In this document: positions 19,531-29,290 of the stretch, in pieces | Layout of the letters: every line of letters starts with the position of its first letter | Position numbering within the stretch: position 1 is the first letter of the stretch | Source: UBA6614 sp002433235 | Lineage (GTDB): Bacteria; Verrucomicrobiota; Verrucomicrobiia; Limisphaerales; UBA1100 | Direction: 5' to 3' | Length of the DNA stretch: 64,000 nt | Assembly: GCA_002433235.1 (NCBI GenBank) | Contig: DJHS01000145.1 | Span: 1 to 64,000, forward strand | Program-made: the position numbers and the translations under genes | The notes under the pieces: model-generated | Databases searched by the model: none | Seen by the model: the letters and a program-made list of their open reading frames with translations, nothing else | What the model was told of the DNA's origin: nothing

Positions 19531-22500
19531 TTATTTAGCCAAAAAAATTTCCTCTTCCTTAGGCTTGTCCACTGAGTCCACTTTTGTGTCACCGCGATTG
19601 CGCGCGTCGCTAAATTTCACGCTTACAATTCGGCTGACACCGCGTTCCTGCATGGTCACGCCGTAGAGCGCGTCGGCTTCACTGATGGTGCGCTTGTTGT
19701 GGGTGATGATGAGGAATTGCGAGTGCTTGAGAAAGCTCTTCAGCTTGGCGAGAAAACGGTCGATGTTGGAGTCGTCCAGCGGCGCGTCCAGTTCGTCGAG
19801 GACGCAGAAGGGGCTGGGCTGCACTTGATAGATGGAAAAGAGCAGTGCCACCGCGGTCATCGTCTGCTGGCCGCCGGAGAGGAGCGAGTTCTTTTTCAAT
19901 TGCGTGCCGGGCGGGCGGGCCATGATCTCCACCCCGCTCTCGAGCACGTCGTCGCTCTCGGTCAAAATTAGGTCCGCCTTGCCGCCGCCAAAGAGGTCGG
20001 GGAAGTTGGCCTGGAAGTTCGTGCGGATCTTCTCGAAGGTCTCCTTGAACATCTCACGCGACTGCCGGTTGATGCGGTGGATCACCTCCATCAACTCCTG
20101 CTTCGCATTCACCAAGTCCTCGTGCTGCGCGGTCAGGAACTTGTGCCGTTCCTCCACCTCCTCGTATTCGTCGATCGCCACGAGGTTCACCGGCCCCATG
20201 CCGTCGATCTTCTCCTGCAACTCCTCCACGCGCCCGCGCACCGCGTCCCAGTCGGTCGAGCCGCCGCCCGCGGCCATCTCGTCGGGCGTCAACGTCTCGA
20301 CACTCGCCCGGCCGTTGTCGGTGATGGTGATGGTGATGCACTCGCCACGCACCTCGCGCAGATTTACGTCATACTTCTGCTGGATGCGCTCGATTAAATT
20401 CTCCTGTGCCATCTGCTTCTGCGCCAGATCCACATCCAGCTCGCGCTTCTGCTCCTGGAAATCCGCCAGCGAATTCCGCCGGTCGGCCAGCGCGAGATCG
20501 CGCGATTCCGTCTCCGCCGCCGCCTCGTTGCGCCGATCCACCAACGCCGCGGCCTCCTGGCTCACCACCTCGCGCTCGCCGCGCAGCCGCTCAATCTCCC
20601 GGCGAGACTCCGCGTCCTCCGCCTCATACTGCACCTTGCGGCTGGCGCAGTCATCCAGTGTCTGCTGCGCGCGCTCCAGCGTGTTACGCAATTCCTCCAG
20701 TCGCGCGCTGATGGGCTCGCGCCTATCCAGCAGTGCCGTTTCCCGCTGCTCCGCATTGGCCCGCTCCACCTTCGCCTCGGTTAAATTCTCGTTGGCCGCC
20801 TCGCGTGATTCGCGCAGCCGTTCAATCGCCGCCGCGTGCCCGTCCAGCCGGCCGGACAATTCCCGTTCACGATCCTCCAGCCCGTGGATGCGCCCGCTCA
20901 ATTCCTGCCCCTTCACCCGCGCCTGCTCGTCCTGTTCCGCCAGGCTGTTCACCTCAAAAACCACCGCCTGGATTTTCTGTGACAAATCCTCGCGCGACTT
21001 CCGCAGCGCGTTGAATTCCCCCTGCCGCGTCGCCACCGCCACCTCGCGCGTGCTCAGCTCGCTGCGCGCGTTCTGCAGGCTCGCCTGCAAATCTGTCTGC
21101 TCCGCCAACAGCGCGCCCTTGCGCCGGCTCACCTCGCCCACACGCGGCTCCAGTTCGCCTAACGTGGTGTCCAGTTCCACAATCTCGTTGCGCCGGCCAA
21201 GCAGCGAGTCCGCCCCGTTTCCATTTTGCCGCCCGCCGGTGTACACGCCGCGATGATCGAGCGTCTCGCCCGCCAGCGTCACAAAGTCGTACTTGCCCGC
21301 CGCACCGCGCCACGCCTCAGTCGCCCGCGACAGATCGTCCACGATGAACGTCCGTTCCAGTAGCGCCTTGGCCAGCGGCGAAAACCGGTCGTCCACCCGC
21401 ACCACCGACAGCGCCGGCCGCGCGCCCGCCGGTACGCTGTCCGGTGTAAAATGCCCATTGCGCTGCGTGATCAAGTCCAGCGCCGCGATGCTTGCCCGGC
21501 CCTCCTCGCGCTCGCTCAGCCCGCTTAAAATCTCCCGCGCCGCCTCAGGATGTTCCATCAGCACGAGTTGCAGGTTGCTGCCCAGTGCCGCCTCCACCGC
21601 TTTAACATAGGGCGCGTCCACTTCGATCTTGTCCGCCAGCGAACCCATCGCCGCCTCGCACTGTGTCAGCACCGCCTGCGCGCCCGCGCCGTAGCCTTCC
21701 TTCGTCATCACCAGTTGCTGCAACACCTCGCGCCGTGACTTGTGCTCCGCCTGCTGCTGCACCAGTTCATCCAGCTCGTTCTCCACCGCGCCGAGGTCGC
21801 CGCCGATCGTCTGCAGCCGCGCCTGCCGCTCCTCCACCGTGCCGCGGTGCGTCTCCACACTCAGCCGGTCCGTCGCCACCGATTCCTCAAATTCCGACAA
21901 CCGCCCCTCCAGTTGCCCGCGCTCTTCCTCCAGTTGAATTTTTTCGGAAGACAACTTCTCCAGTCGCACCGCGTTCCCGCGCTTCTGCAACTCCAGCGCG
22001 TTGAACTCCTCGCGCGCCGTCGACAACTCGCCCGCCAGTTCTTCCGACTCCGTCCGCGCCGTGGCGTGCTGTTCCTGCCGCTCGCGCAAAACCGTGTCCA
22101 CCCGCTCCAGCGCCGCCTGCCGCTGCGCCTCGCCGTCGCGTGCCGCCNNNNNNNNNNNNNNNNNNNNNNNNNNNNNNNNNNNNNNNNNNNNNNNNNNNNN
22201 NNNNNNNNNNNNNNNNNNNNNNNNNNNNNNNNNNNNNNNNNNNNNNNNNNNNNNNNNNNNNNNNNNNNNNNNNNNNNNNNNNNNNNNNNNNNNNNNNNNN
22301 NNNNNNNNNNNNNNNNNNNNNNNNNNNNNNNNNNNNNNNNNNNNNNNNNNNNNNNNNNNNNNNNNNNNNNNNNNNNNNNNNNNNNNNNNNNNNNNNNNNN
22401 NNNNNNNNNNNNNNNNNNNNNNNNNNNNNNNNNNNNNNNNNNNNNNNCTGCCGCTGCGCCTCGCCGTCGCGCGCCGCCTGCAGTGTGGCCGCGAAATCCG

Positions 22501-23566
22501 CCAGCGCACCGTTCACCTCCGCCAGCTCCGCATCCGCCACCGCGCGGCGCTCGTTCGCCTGCTCGATGTCGCGCTCCGCTGACGCCCGCAGGCCCGCGAT
22601 CTCCCCGAAGCGTTCCTGGTTAAACTGCAGCCGGTTCTCGTGCCGGTCCACCTGCCCCTTCAGTTCCAGCCCGCGCTGCTGCGCCTCACTCACCTCGCGG
22701 TCCAGTTCCGACAACCGCGCGCGCATCGCCTTGAGCGCCTCCTCCTCCTCGAGGATGCCGCCCGAGTGCCCCGCGATCTCCTCGCGCAACTCCTCCAGCC
22801 GCCCGCGCAAACTCCCCAGCTCCGACTCCGCCAAGTCAAACTCATACCGCGCCAGTTGCGTGTCCAGGTGCTTCAGCTCGTCCATCAGCTTCTGGTAACG
22901 CCGCGCCTTGCCCGCCTGCCGCTGCAGCGAGCCTATTTGACGCTTCACCTCGCGGATCAAGTCCTCAAGCCGCGTCAGGTTCTGCTCCGTGTAATCCAGC
23001 TTGCGCAGTGCCTCCTTCTTCTGCTGTTTAAACTTGGTGATGCCCGCCGCCTCCTCGAAGATCACCCGCCGCTCCTGCGCCGAGCTGTTGATGATGCGCG
23101 TGATCTGCCCCTGCGCCATGATCGAGTAGCTCGCCTGCCCCACGCCCGTGCCCAGGAAAAGCTGCCGCACATCACGCAGTCGGCACGGCGTGTTGTTTAA
23201 AAAATACTCGCTGCCCCCGTCGCGAAACACCCGCCGCGTGATCGTCACCTCCGAGTACGCCAGGTCCACGCCCGCCGCCTTGAGGCTCTCCTCATCCACG
23301 TCGCCGATCGTCAGCGACACCTCCGCCATCGCCAGCGGCTTGCGGCTGCGCGCGCCTTCCGTGCCGGAGAAAATCACGTCCGCCATCTCGCCGCCGCGCA
23401 ACGCCTTTGCCGACTGCTCGCCCAGCACCCAGCGCACCGCGTCGGAAATGTTGGACTTGCCGCAGCCGTTGGGCCCCACGATCGCCGTGATGCCCGGCTC
23501 AAAGTTCAGCGAAGTCTTGTCCGCAAACGACTTAAACCCAACCGCTTTCAGGTTCTTCAAATACAT
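19531..23566 (-). CDS. smc: Chromosome segregation SMC protein, interrupted by an assembly gap
   Basis: The condensin ATPase that organises and segregates the chromosome. The N-terminal half has the Walker A GPNGCGKSNISDAVRWVLGE and a first coiled coil. The hinge lies around KIEVDAPYVKAVEAALG. A second coiled coil follows, then the signature LLSGGQQTMTAVALLF and the Walker B region FCVLDELDAPLDDSNIDRF. I start at MYLKNLKAVGFKSF (23566), which has a strong AAAAGGAGG four bases upstream. Bases 22148-22447 are N. The 31 bases on each side of the gap are the same sequence with one difference, so the reading frame appears broken. Merging the two copies removes 331 bases and leaves exactly 1235 codons, a normal SMC length. 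Confidence 0.93.
22117..22147. repeat. Gap-flanking overlap in smc, left copy
   Basis: This 31-base stretch, starting CTGCCGCTGCGCCTCGCCG, recurs at 22448-22478 with one difference. It is very probably the overlapping end of two contigs and not a biological repeat, because joining the copies restores the smc frame. Confidence 0.85.
22148..22447. other. Assembly gap (300 N)
   Basis: A run of exactly 300 undetermined bases within the coiled-coil region of smc. The round number suggests a placeholder or an estimated size. Confidence 0.99.
22448..22478. repeat. Gap-flanking overlap in smc, right copy
   Basis: The other copy of the overlap described at 22117-22147. The protein reads AARDGEAQRQ on both sides. 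Confidence 0.85.
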
Positions 23567-23692
23567 GCGGCCTCCTTTTGCCCCCACATCTGGGGTACTG
23601 TAAAGTCAAAACACACAATATGGCGTGCTGCTGGATAAGATGATATACACACCCTGTTCGTGGGTCAATCCTGTATCCTTGGAAATCGCCCT

Positions 23693-24685
23693 TTATTTGT
23701 GTTTTTTTTCCAATAATTGGCCTGCTTTGCACACAGATCTCACTAACTCCGGGGGCTGAATAACCCGAGCTTCTCCGCTCCAACCCATGACCCATCGTTG
23801 GATTTCAACGAGGCTTGTCAACTGCATTCGCAACTCGACCTCTCCGCCCTTTATTTCCCTCAGATTTTGAGACTCATGCCATTCCTTCTCCCGGATGTAG
23901 TCGGCAACATCCGGGCTGAAACGAATCACGACATCAAAAAGCTGGCTCCCAGTAAAAACCCCGAACGCCCCGCTCAAGTATTTTTCCAGTGAGAATGACT
24001 TGCGCCGCTCGAACGTCTCACCTGTCATGGACACTTCCTTCATGCGTGTGGGCTTAAAGACGCGCATATCGCGTCGCTTATGGTCAAAGGCAAAGAGGTA
24101 CCATTCCCCATCAATACACGCGAGGTGATGAGGATCGACGATGCGTTTCTCCGCCTTCTTTACGCGCGGCTTGCGATAGGAGATTTCCAATTGACGCTGC
24201 TGCGTCACGCCACGCGCAAGGATATCGAAAGTGTCGATGTCCTGCTTGGGAATTCCTGTGTTGCGAAAGGTCACACTCTGGCCCCAATCATCGAGGTTGA
24301 TGGTGACCGATTCAGGCATCATGTCGGCGATCTTGCCGAAGGCTCGTTTCAATTGCCGCTCAAACACCGTGCCGCGATATTGCTGCAAAGATTTCTCGGC
24401 AATGAGTACAGAGAAAAGCTCGCCCTCGGTGATAACAGCACCCGGCATGGCATCCACTGGCCTCGTGTAAACAAAGCCGCCCCGGGAGGGGTTGTATTCC
24501 AGAGGCAACTCCCAGCGGTCTCGCATGAAGGTGATGTCGCGTGTGATGGTGCGGCGGTCGACCTCCAGTTCTCTGGCCAAGCCGGTTGCCGTTGGGTGTT
24601 CGCCATTCAGCACGGCTTGATGAATGCGCATAATGCGCTCCAGTGCCGGTCGTGCGTGCAGGGTTGTCTTCGAAGCATCCGCCAT
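23693..24685 (-). CDS. WYL-domain transcriptional regulator
   Basis: A 330-residue regulator. The N-terminal winged helix-turn-helix (RIMRIHQAVLNGEHPTATGLARELEVDRRTITRDITFMRD) is of the DeoR/HTH_11 type. The central WYL domain is visible as QLEISYRKPR and DPHHLACIDGEWYLFAFDHKRRDMRVFKPTRM, and a WCX C-terminal extension ends the protein. WYL domains bind nucleic acid or nucleotide ligands, and these regulators often respond to DNA damage or control defence genes. It sits 15 bases downstream of rho on the same strand, and no obvious target operon is adjacent. Confidence 0.9.
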   Translation of the reverse strand: MADASKTTLHARPALERIMRIHQAVLNGEHPTATGLARELEVDRRTITRDITFMRDRWELPLEYNPSRGGFVYTRPVDAMPGAVITEGELFSVLIAEKSLQQYRGTVFERQLKRAFGKIADMMPESVTINLDDWGQSVTFRNTGIPKQDIDTFDILARGVTQQRQLEISYRKPRVKKAEKRIVDPHHLACIDGEWYLFAFDHKRRDMRVFKPTRMKEVSMTGETFERRKSFSLEKYLSGAFGVFTGSQLFDVVIRFSPDVADYIREKEWHESQNLREIKGGEVELRMQLTSLVEIQRWVMGWSGEARVIQPPELVRSVCKAGQLLEKKHK

Positions 24686-24700
24686 GGGCGGAGCCTAATT

Positions 24701-25825
24701 TTACACACGCAACTTGGAAAGTAATTCCGCGTTGGTCTTGTGCTTTCGGAGGGCGCCAATGAGTGTCTCCATAGCCTCGACGGGGTTGAGATCCACCATT
24801 GTTCGCCGCAGCTTGTGAATGGCGTCGATGTGTTCGGCCGGGAACAGCTTCTCCTCTTTGCGCGTGCCACTCTTGGGAATATCAATGGCCGGGAAAAGTC
24901 GCCGGTCGGCCAGCTTGCGATCCAGTACCAACTCCATGTTGCCAGTGCCCTTGAACTCCTGAAAAATCAGCTCATCCATCCGGCTGCCTGTGTCCACCAG
25001 CGCCGTGGCGAGAATGGTTAGCGAGCCGCCATCTTCCACCTTGCGCGCGGCGGCAAACATCCGCCGAGGAATCTCCAGGGCGCGCGCGTCCACGCCGCCC
25101 GACATGGTTCGTCCGCTGCCGCCGGCAACATTGTTGAATGCCCGTGATACCCGGGTCAGTGAGTCCATCAACACGAACACGTCATCCCCGCACTCAACCA
25201 TTCGGCGGCAACGCTCCACCATGAAACGGGAAAGCCGTACATGGGTGTCCAGATCCATGTCGTTGGAAGAGGCCACCACCTCGGCATTGACCGAGCGCTC
25301 AAAATCCGTCACCTCCTCTGGCCGCTCATCGATCAACATCACGATGACCTTGACCTCAGGATGGTTGGTTGTCACCGAGTTGCAGATTTGCTTGAGCACA
25401 GTTGTTTTGCCGGTGCGTGGCGGCGCAACGATCAATCCTCGCGTGCCTTTTCCAATGGGTGTTACCAAATCGATGATGCGCGTCTCCAGCTCGTCCGGAT
25501 CGCGTTCCAGTTGGAATTTTTCAATCGGATCAATCGTCGTCAGGTTTTCAAACCGCGTCTTCTGCACGTACTCGTCATGCGACATACCGTTGATCGCCTT
25601 GATCTCCTTGAGCTGTGGGCTGTTACCCTTGTGCGGCGGACGCAGTGAGCCCTCGATCTGGACGCCTTCGCGCAGGTAATTACGCTTGATCATGTCCGGC
25701 GTCACGAAGATGTCGGTGGGCTTGGACTGAAAGCGGTTGCCCGGGCTGCGGAGAAAACCAAAGCCCTTCTCGGAAATCTCCAGATACCCTTCGCCGGTAT
25801 CCGGAATGGTCATTGTTTTCGACAT
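24701..25825 (-). CDS. rho: Transcription termination factor Rho (short N-terminus)
   Basis: The hexameric RNA helicase that ends transcription. The RNA-binding cold-shock-like domain is GYLEISEKGFGFLRSPGN and DIFVTPDMIKRNYLREG. The ATPase Walker A is APPRTGKTT, and the Walker B/Q-loop region includes VFVLMDSLTRVSRAFN and GGVDARALEIPRRMF. At 374 residues it is about 45 shorter than E. coli Rho and lacks the N-terminal helical Rho_N subdomain. No earlier start codon recovers that subdomain convincingly. Confidence 0.96.
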   Translation of the reverse strand: MSKTMTIPDTGEGYLEISEKGFGFLRSPGNRFQSKPTDIFVTPDMIKRNYLREGVQIEGSLRPPHKGNSPQLKEIKAINGMSHDEYVQKTRFENLTTIDPIEKFQLERDPDELETRIIDLVTPIGKGTRGLIVAPPRTGKTTVLKQICNSVTTNHPEVKVIVMLIDERPEEVTDFERSVNAEVVASSNDMDLDTHVRLSRFMVERCRRMVECGDDVFVLMDSLTRVSRAFNNVAGGSGRTMSGGVDARALEIPRRMFAAARKVEDGGSLTILATALVDTGSRMDELIFQEFKGTGNMELVLDRKLADRRLFPAIDIPKSGTRKEEKLFPAEHIDAIHKLRRTMVDLNPVEAMETLIGALRKHKTNAELLSKLRV

Positions 25826-25986
25826 AACTGTACGTTTTTCGGGCAGGAAAATCCTGACACGGAAAATTGAGATTAACGAAAATCCGCCCTCGGTTCTTGA
25901 AGGTTCCTTGGAAACGGATGCGTTGGCGCGTATATAGGACGCGACGGACCGCTTGGCAATAATAAATTTTCCGGGTTATTCGCCGG

Positions 25987-26994
25987 TTATTCCCCGGGCG
26001 CCTGCACCGGCAAGTCCGTCACCGCCGCCTGGGCCTCCGCCGCGAGCGCTGTACTTAGGTAACGCTCACCGGTCGATGGCGCAATCACCACGATGATCTT
26101 ACCGGTGTTCTCCTCACGTCCGGCGACCTCCAGCGCAGCCACCACATTTGCGCCCGTTGAGATGCCCGCGAGAATGCCTTCCTCCTTCGCCAAACGGCGC
26201 GCCATGGCAAACGCATCATCATTGCCCACCTTGATGCACTCAGTGATCTGCTCGTTGCCATCGGCATCCTTCAAGTGCAGGTTATCCGGCACAAACCCCG
26301 CGCCGGTCCCTTGAATCTTGTGTGGCCCTGGTGTCAGATCTTCACCCGCCAGCGTCTGCGAAATCACCGGCGAATCCGCCGGCTCCATCGCGATCGCCTG
26401 AAAGCTCTCCTTGCGCGGCTTGATCACCTCGTAACATCCCGTGATCGTTCCACCCGTTCCCACGCCGGCCACGAGAATATCCACCGCCCCATCCGTATCC
26501 TCCCAAATTTCCTCCGCCGTCGTCTGGCGATGAATCTCCGGGTTGGCGGGATTCTCGAACTGCTGTGGAATCCACGAATTCGGCGTCTTTTCCCCCAACT
26601 CATTTGCCATCGCAATCGCCCCTTTCATTCCCAGCGGCCCCGGCGTCAACACCAACTCCGCTCCCAGTAGCGCCAGCAAAGTCCGCCGCTCAAGAGACAT
26701 CGTCTCCGGCATCGTGAGGATCAACTTGTATCCCTTCGCCGCCGCCACAAACGCCAGTGCAATCCCTGTGTTCCCACTCGTTGGCTCGATGATTACCGTG
26801 TCCTCCGTCAACTCCCCGCTTTTCTCCGCCGCCTCGATCATCGACATTCCAATGCGATCCTTTACGCTCGCAGCGGGATTAAAAAACTCGCACTTCAAGA
26901 GCACGGTTGCTCCCACTCCCTCCGTCACGCGGTTGAGCTTCACCAAGGGCGTCCGCCCCACCGTCTCCACAATATCATTATAAACTTTGCCCAT
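25987..26994 (-). CDS. cysK: Cysteine synthase A
   Basis: An O-acetylserine sulfhydrylase that makes cysteine from O-acetylserine and sulfide. The PLP lysine is Lys45 in PAASVKDRIG. The substrate loop is EPTSGNTGIALAF, and the phosphate-binding glycine loop is VAGVGTGGTITG. Its 335 residues fit the family, with a slightly extended Ala/Pro-rich C-terminus. It is followed after about 160 bases by rho on the same strand. The upstream side (26995-27122) is a short intergenic region with nothing recognisable. Confidence 0.95.
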   Translation of the reverse strand: MGKVYNDIVETVGRTPLVKLNRVTEGVGATVLLKCEFFNPAASVKDRIGMSMIEAAEKSGELTEDTVIIEPTSGNTGIALAFVAAAKGYKLILTMPETMSLERRTLLALLGAELVLTPGPLGMKGAIAMANELGEKTPNSWIPQQFENPANPEIHRQTTAEEIWEDTDGAVDILVAGVGTGGTITGCYEVIKPRKESFQAIAMEPADSPVISQTLAGEDLTPGPHKIQGTGAGFVPDNLHLKDADGNEQITECIKVGNDDAFAMARRLAKEEGILAGISTGANVVAALEVAGREENTGKIIVVIAPSTGERYLSTALAAEAQAAVTDLPVQAPGE

Positions 26995-27122
26995 GTCAGA
27001 AAATCGGGTTCGCGCGGAGCCTGCCCCCCTGTCTTCTCATGCGCAAGGATTTTCACTCAGTTTATCGTGAATCCCGAGGGATAATACTTGCCCATCAAAA
27101 TCAGCTCCTTAAAAATGAAGCT

Positions 27123-27233
27123 ATGGATATACCGAATCTTTCATTAATGCTTATTCCATTCGTTGCCACGATTTTAGTTGTCATCACTTGGAAAAATAAT
27201 CGGGATGCATTGAGAAATGCGTACTCCAGTTGA
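27123..27233 (+). CDS. Possible small membrane protein
   Basis: A short frame encoding about 36 residues (MDIPNLSLMLIPFVATILVVITWKNNR and a short tail) with one hydrophobic segment that could span the membrane. It overlaps the start of the NERD-domain gene by 17 bases. No family is recognised and no clear Shine-Dalgarno sequence is seen. It is listed because overlapping small membrane proteins often accompany accessory genes, but it may not be real. Confidence 0.25.
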   Translation: MDIPNLSLMLIPFVATILVVITWKNNRDALRNAYSS

Positions 27234-27978
27234 TGAACCCATAAAGAGGCTGGCCGGTGAAACGTGCATGATTAACTTGGAAAAAGAGGAAAGGCGAAGA
27301 GATGTTTGCTTATTCACCATATTGCTGTCTCCAGCTGCCTTTTCACTTCTCTCCAGTCTGATGCCGGAACAAAAGTCTCTTTTAGCTGTAGCATGGGCTT
27401 TTTTAAGCATCCCTGCCCTGACTCTCCTGTGGGGATATCTTGAAAGATGTTTAAGATACCGACAAGGGCTAAAAGGAGAGCGAGTCGTGGGCGAAATGTT
27501 GACCGAATTACTAAGCTGTGGGTACTGCGTTTATCATGATCTTCAAATGGAGAAAGGAGGAAACATCGATCACATCGTTGTCGGCCCGTCTGGGTTCTAT
27601 GCCATAGAAACAAAATGCAGCAGTAAGCAAAAAAGTATCCAAGGCAGAAAGGAGCATTTCATTCAATTTACTGGCTCTAGCTTGATTTACCCACACACAG
27701 AAAATTCATTCGGCATCAATCAAGCCAAACGCAATGCTGCCTGGCTCAGTCGATTTCCTAGCAGTGCAATCGGTGAGAGAGTCCATGTAAACGGCATGCT
27801 GGTATTCCCCGGATGGTGGATCGAATCAAAGATCAAGATGTCCAAGGAATTCAGAGTTTTAAACCACAAGAACGCAGCGAAGTGCATACTTGGTGATTCT
27901 CAAAACACACTAAATGAAAAACAAATCCGTCAAATGAACCACCAACTAGAGCGAGAATGCCGGTCGGAGTTGATTTGA
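27217..27978 (+). CDS. NERD-domain (nuclease-related) membrane protein
   Basis: A 253-residue protein. Two adjacent hydrophobic segments lie at about residues 30-75 (CLFTILLSPAAFSLLSSL and LLAVAWAFLSIPALTLLWGY). A NERD domain follows: GERVVGEMLTELLSCGYCVYHDL, then GGNIDHIVVGPSGFYAIETK, which carries the Asp and Glu-x-Lys of a PD-(D/E)xK-type nuclease core. NERD proteins are often found with mobile or defence-related DNA, and their substrate is usually unknown. The gene is AT-richer than its neighbours and uses different codons. The start could also be the ATG at 27268. Confidence 0.75.
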   Translation: MRTPVDEPIKRLAGETCMINLEKEERRRDVCLFTILLSPAAFSLLSSLMPEQKSLLAVAWAFLSIPALTLLWGYLERCLRYRQGLKGERVVGEMLTELLSCGYCVYHDLQMEKGGNIDHIVVGPSGFYAIETKCSSKQKSIQGRKEHFIQFTGSSLIYPHTENSFGINQAKRNAAWLSRFPSSAIGERVHVNGMLVFPGWWIESKIKMSKEFRVLNHKNAAKCILGDSQNTLNEKQIRQMNHQLERECRSELI

Positions 27979-27996
27979 ATCATGTACAAACCAATC

Positions 27997-28030
27997 GAGC
28001 CCCTGCCTGACCGAAGCCAAACAGGGGCTC
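27997..28030. other. Stable hairpin at the edge of the non-coding region
   Basis: A perfect nine-pair stem (GAGCCCCTG with CAGGGGCTC) encloses an inner TTCG-type hairpin on the minus strand. It lies 19 bases after the NERD gene stop. No strong T tract follows on either strand, so it is not a standard intrinsic terminator. It could be the 3' end domain of the candidate RNA or a hairpin protecting the NERD transcript. Confidence 0.45.
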
Positions 28031-29030
28031 TAAAAGGGGGGGTGGGAGTTCGCCACGCTCTCTTTCCCAAATACCGCTGTTAGGCACCTGCGGTGCAGGT
28101 CAACGGTTCCCCGACGCCACTCTCCGTGACATGCGGAATTGTCGGCCTCATGGCGGGGCCGTTCAGCGCTTCTCAGCCCTGAATTTTTGAGTGAGGCTTA
28201 TTTGCCCTTTGGCTCGGGGTTGCGGCCCCGGACCTCCGGACCCGGTGAAGAGGCCCATGCAAACTGGTTTGCCTCTTCACTCTTTAGCACAAGGTCGGCC
28301 ACCGTTTTTGACGGTGCGTTGGCCCGTGCGACGGGTCTCGCCTCTTACCTCTCAGGTTGCTCTCGGTTTGCATGGCAGCGCTGCGGTTTGTCGCATCGCC
28401 GCCGAGGCGGATGGGTTTCACGGCCCTTGTCTGGGGCACGTGGCCATCCCGGTTGGAACCCCGGCTTTGTCCCGCCTTTCGGTGGATTTCGTCCGGCTGG
28501 CCGTTACCGGCCAATTTCTGATTCAAACCGTGCTGAACACATAGTGGCAACCTTTACCCGGTGGGTAACTATGATTGGATTCTTGCCCGGAGCAGGCGCG
28601 AATCCTGACTCCATCCCACTCACCCGAAGGTGTGTGAAACCCGGCTGTTGTTTCAGCCGGACTCGGGGCGGCTCCTAGTTCGCCCCTCGCGGCCAAGCCC
28701 GCGTTTTTCATGGATTGCCCCCCCATCCTTGAACACTCATCAGCGAACCAATTCGTATTCATGCTTACAGCCGAAGCTGTCGGCAGACGGCGAACAATCC
28801 CGCGACCTTGGTGAATCCTGCCTCCAAACCCGTCGCCTTTCTCGCCCTGCCCGAAGGCCTGACCCGTCCGGCAACCTTGGAGGGGGCCAGCCAATCAGCC
28901 TGACCAGCCCTTTTCTCCCAGTCACCCAGGATTATCCTGGAATCTTCCGACCGGTAAACCGGCCTTCTGACTCGTTCTTTCAAAGAACCTGTTCCCCTTG
29001 CGAAGAACGTGTCCAGATTACCATGGAAAA
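27997..29030 (-). ncRNA. Candidate large structured non-coding RNA
   Basis: About 1 kb between two convergent genes with no convincing coding frame but many short perfect inverted repeats in close succession. Examples by arm positions are 28245-28254 with 28271-28280 (10 pairs), 28641-28647 with 28654-28660 (7), 28665-28670 with 28681-28686 (6), 28554-28559 with 28563-28568 inside 28540-28544 with 28569-28573, 28926-28931 with 28935-28940, and 27997-28005 with 28022-28030 (9). Read on the minus strand, four hairpins (around 28013, 28626, 28773 and 28853) close with C-TTCG-G tetraloops and one (28503-28508) with the GNRA loop GTAA, which favours the minus strand. One stem (28472-28485) pairs better on the plus strand. 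No RNase P RNA, tmRNA or group II intron core sequence was recognised. Ends are approximate. Confidence 0.4.
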
Positions 29031-29230
29031 CCCATGTGACGACCTTTTCTTATGCACAGCTTATTGACTGGGGATTGCTTTCGCTGGCTTTAAATGCGCC
29101 ATTGAGTCCACTGAAAATGAATGGTTTTCACGGTTATCGTGAGGAAAATCACAAACGACCTCAATTTGGTATGAGCTGTTTGTTAATAAAGTCACGCCGG
29201 GATCCTGTAGATTTTGACTGATTTGGGCAT
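29031..29230. other. AT-richer non-coding stretch
   Basis: Between the hairpin-dense region and the terminator of the small basic gene lies about 200 bases without a coding frame. It includes a small inverted repeat (CACG-GTTAT-CGTG near 29129-29141). It could hold the promoter of the candidate minus-strand RNA, but I see no convincing -35/-10 pair. Confidence 0.4.
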
Positions 29231-29231
29231 G

Positions 29232-29260
29232 AAAAAAGGCACCCGCAACGGGATGCCTTT
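29232..29260 (-). terminator. Intrinsic terminator of the small basic protein gene
   Basis: On the minus strand AAAGGCATCCCG and CGGGTGCCTTT form a long stem with one bulge, followed by a six-T tract. It lies about 30 bases past the stop at 29291 and isolates that gene from the non-coding region beyond. Confidence 0.7.
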
Positions 29261-29290
29261 GGTTCGGCTAGATTGGGGCAAGAATTGCCT

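Noticed and set aside
19832..21256. Long plus-strand frame opposite smc (474 residues)
   Set aside because: It is a Ser/Arg-rich shadow of the Glu/Arg-rich coiled coil of smc, with no independent evidence.
26995..27122. Start of a longer 64-residue frame upstream of the small membrane protein
   Set aside because: The extra residues have no start signal and no conserved character. Only the hydrophobic part from 27123 is worth listing, and that with low confidence.
28139..28678. Open frames of 115-180 residues across the hairpin-rich region on both strands
   Set aside because: Their translations are rich in Arg, Gly, Pro and Ser with no domain, they overlap on opposite strands and run through the hairpins, as expected for chance frames in GC-rich structured DNA.
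27997..29030. RNase P RNA, tmRNA or group II intron as the identity of the non-coding region
   Set aside because: The RNase P core (GAGGAAAGTCC), tmRNA ends and tag, and a group II domain V hairpin were looked for by eye on both strands and not found.
29050..29058. TTATGCACA, a match to the DnaA box
   Set aside because: A single nine-base match without further boxes, AT-rich unwinding region or dnaA gene does not make an origin. gyrB/gyrA at 11109-16319 are not beside dnaN or dnaA either.
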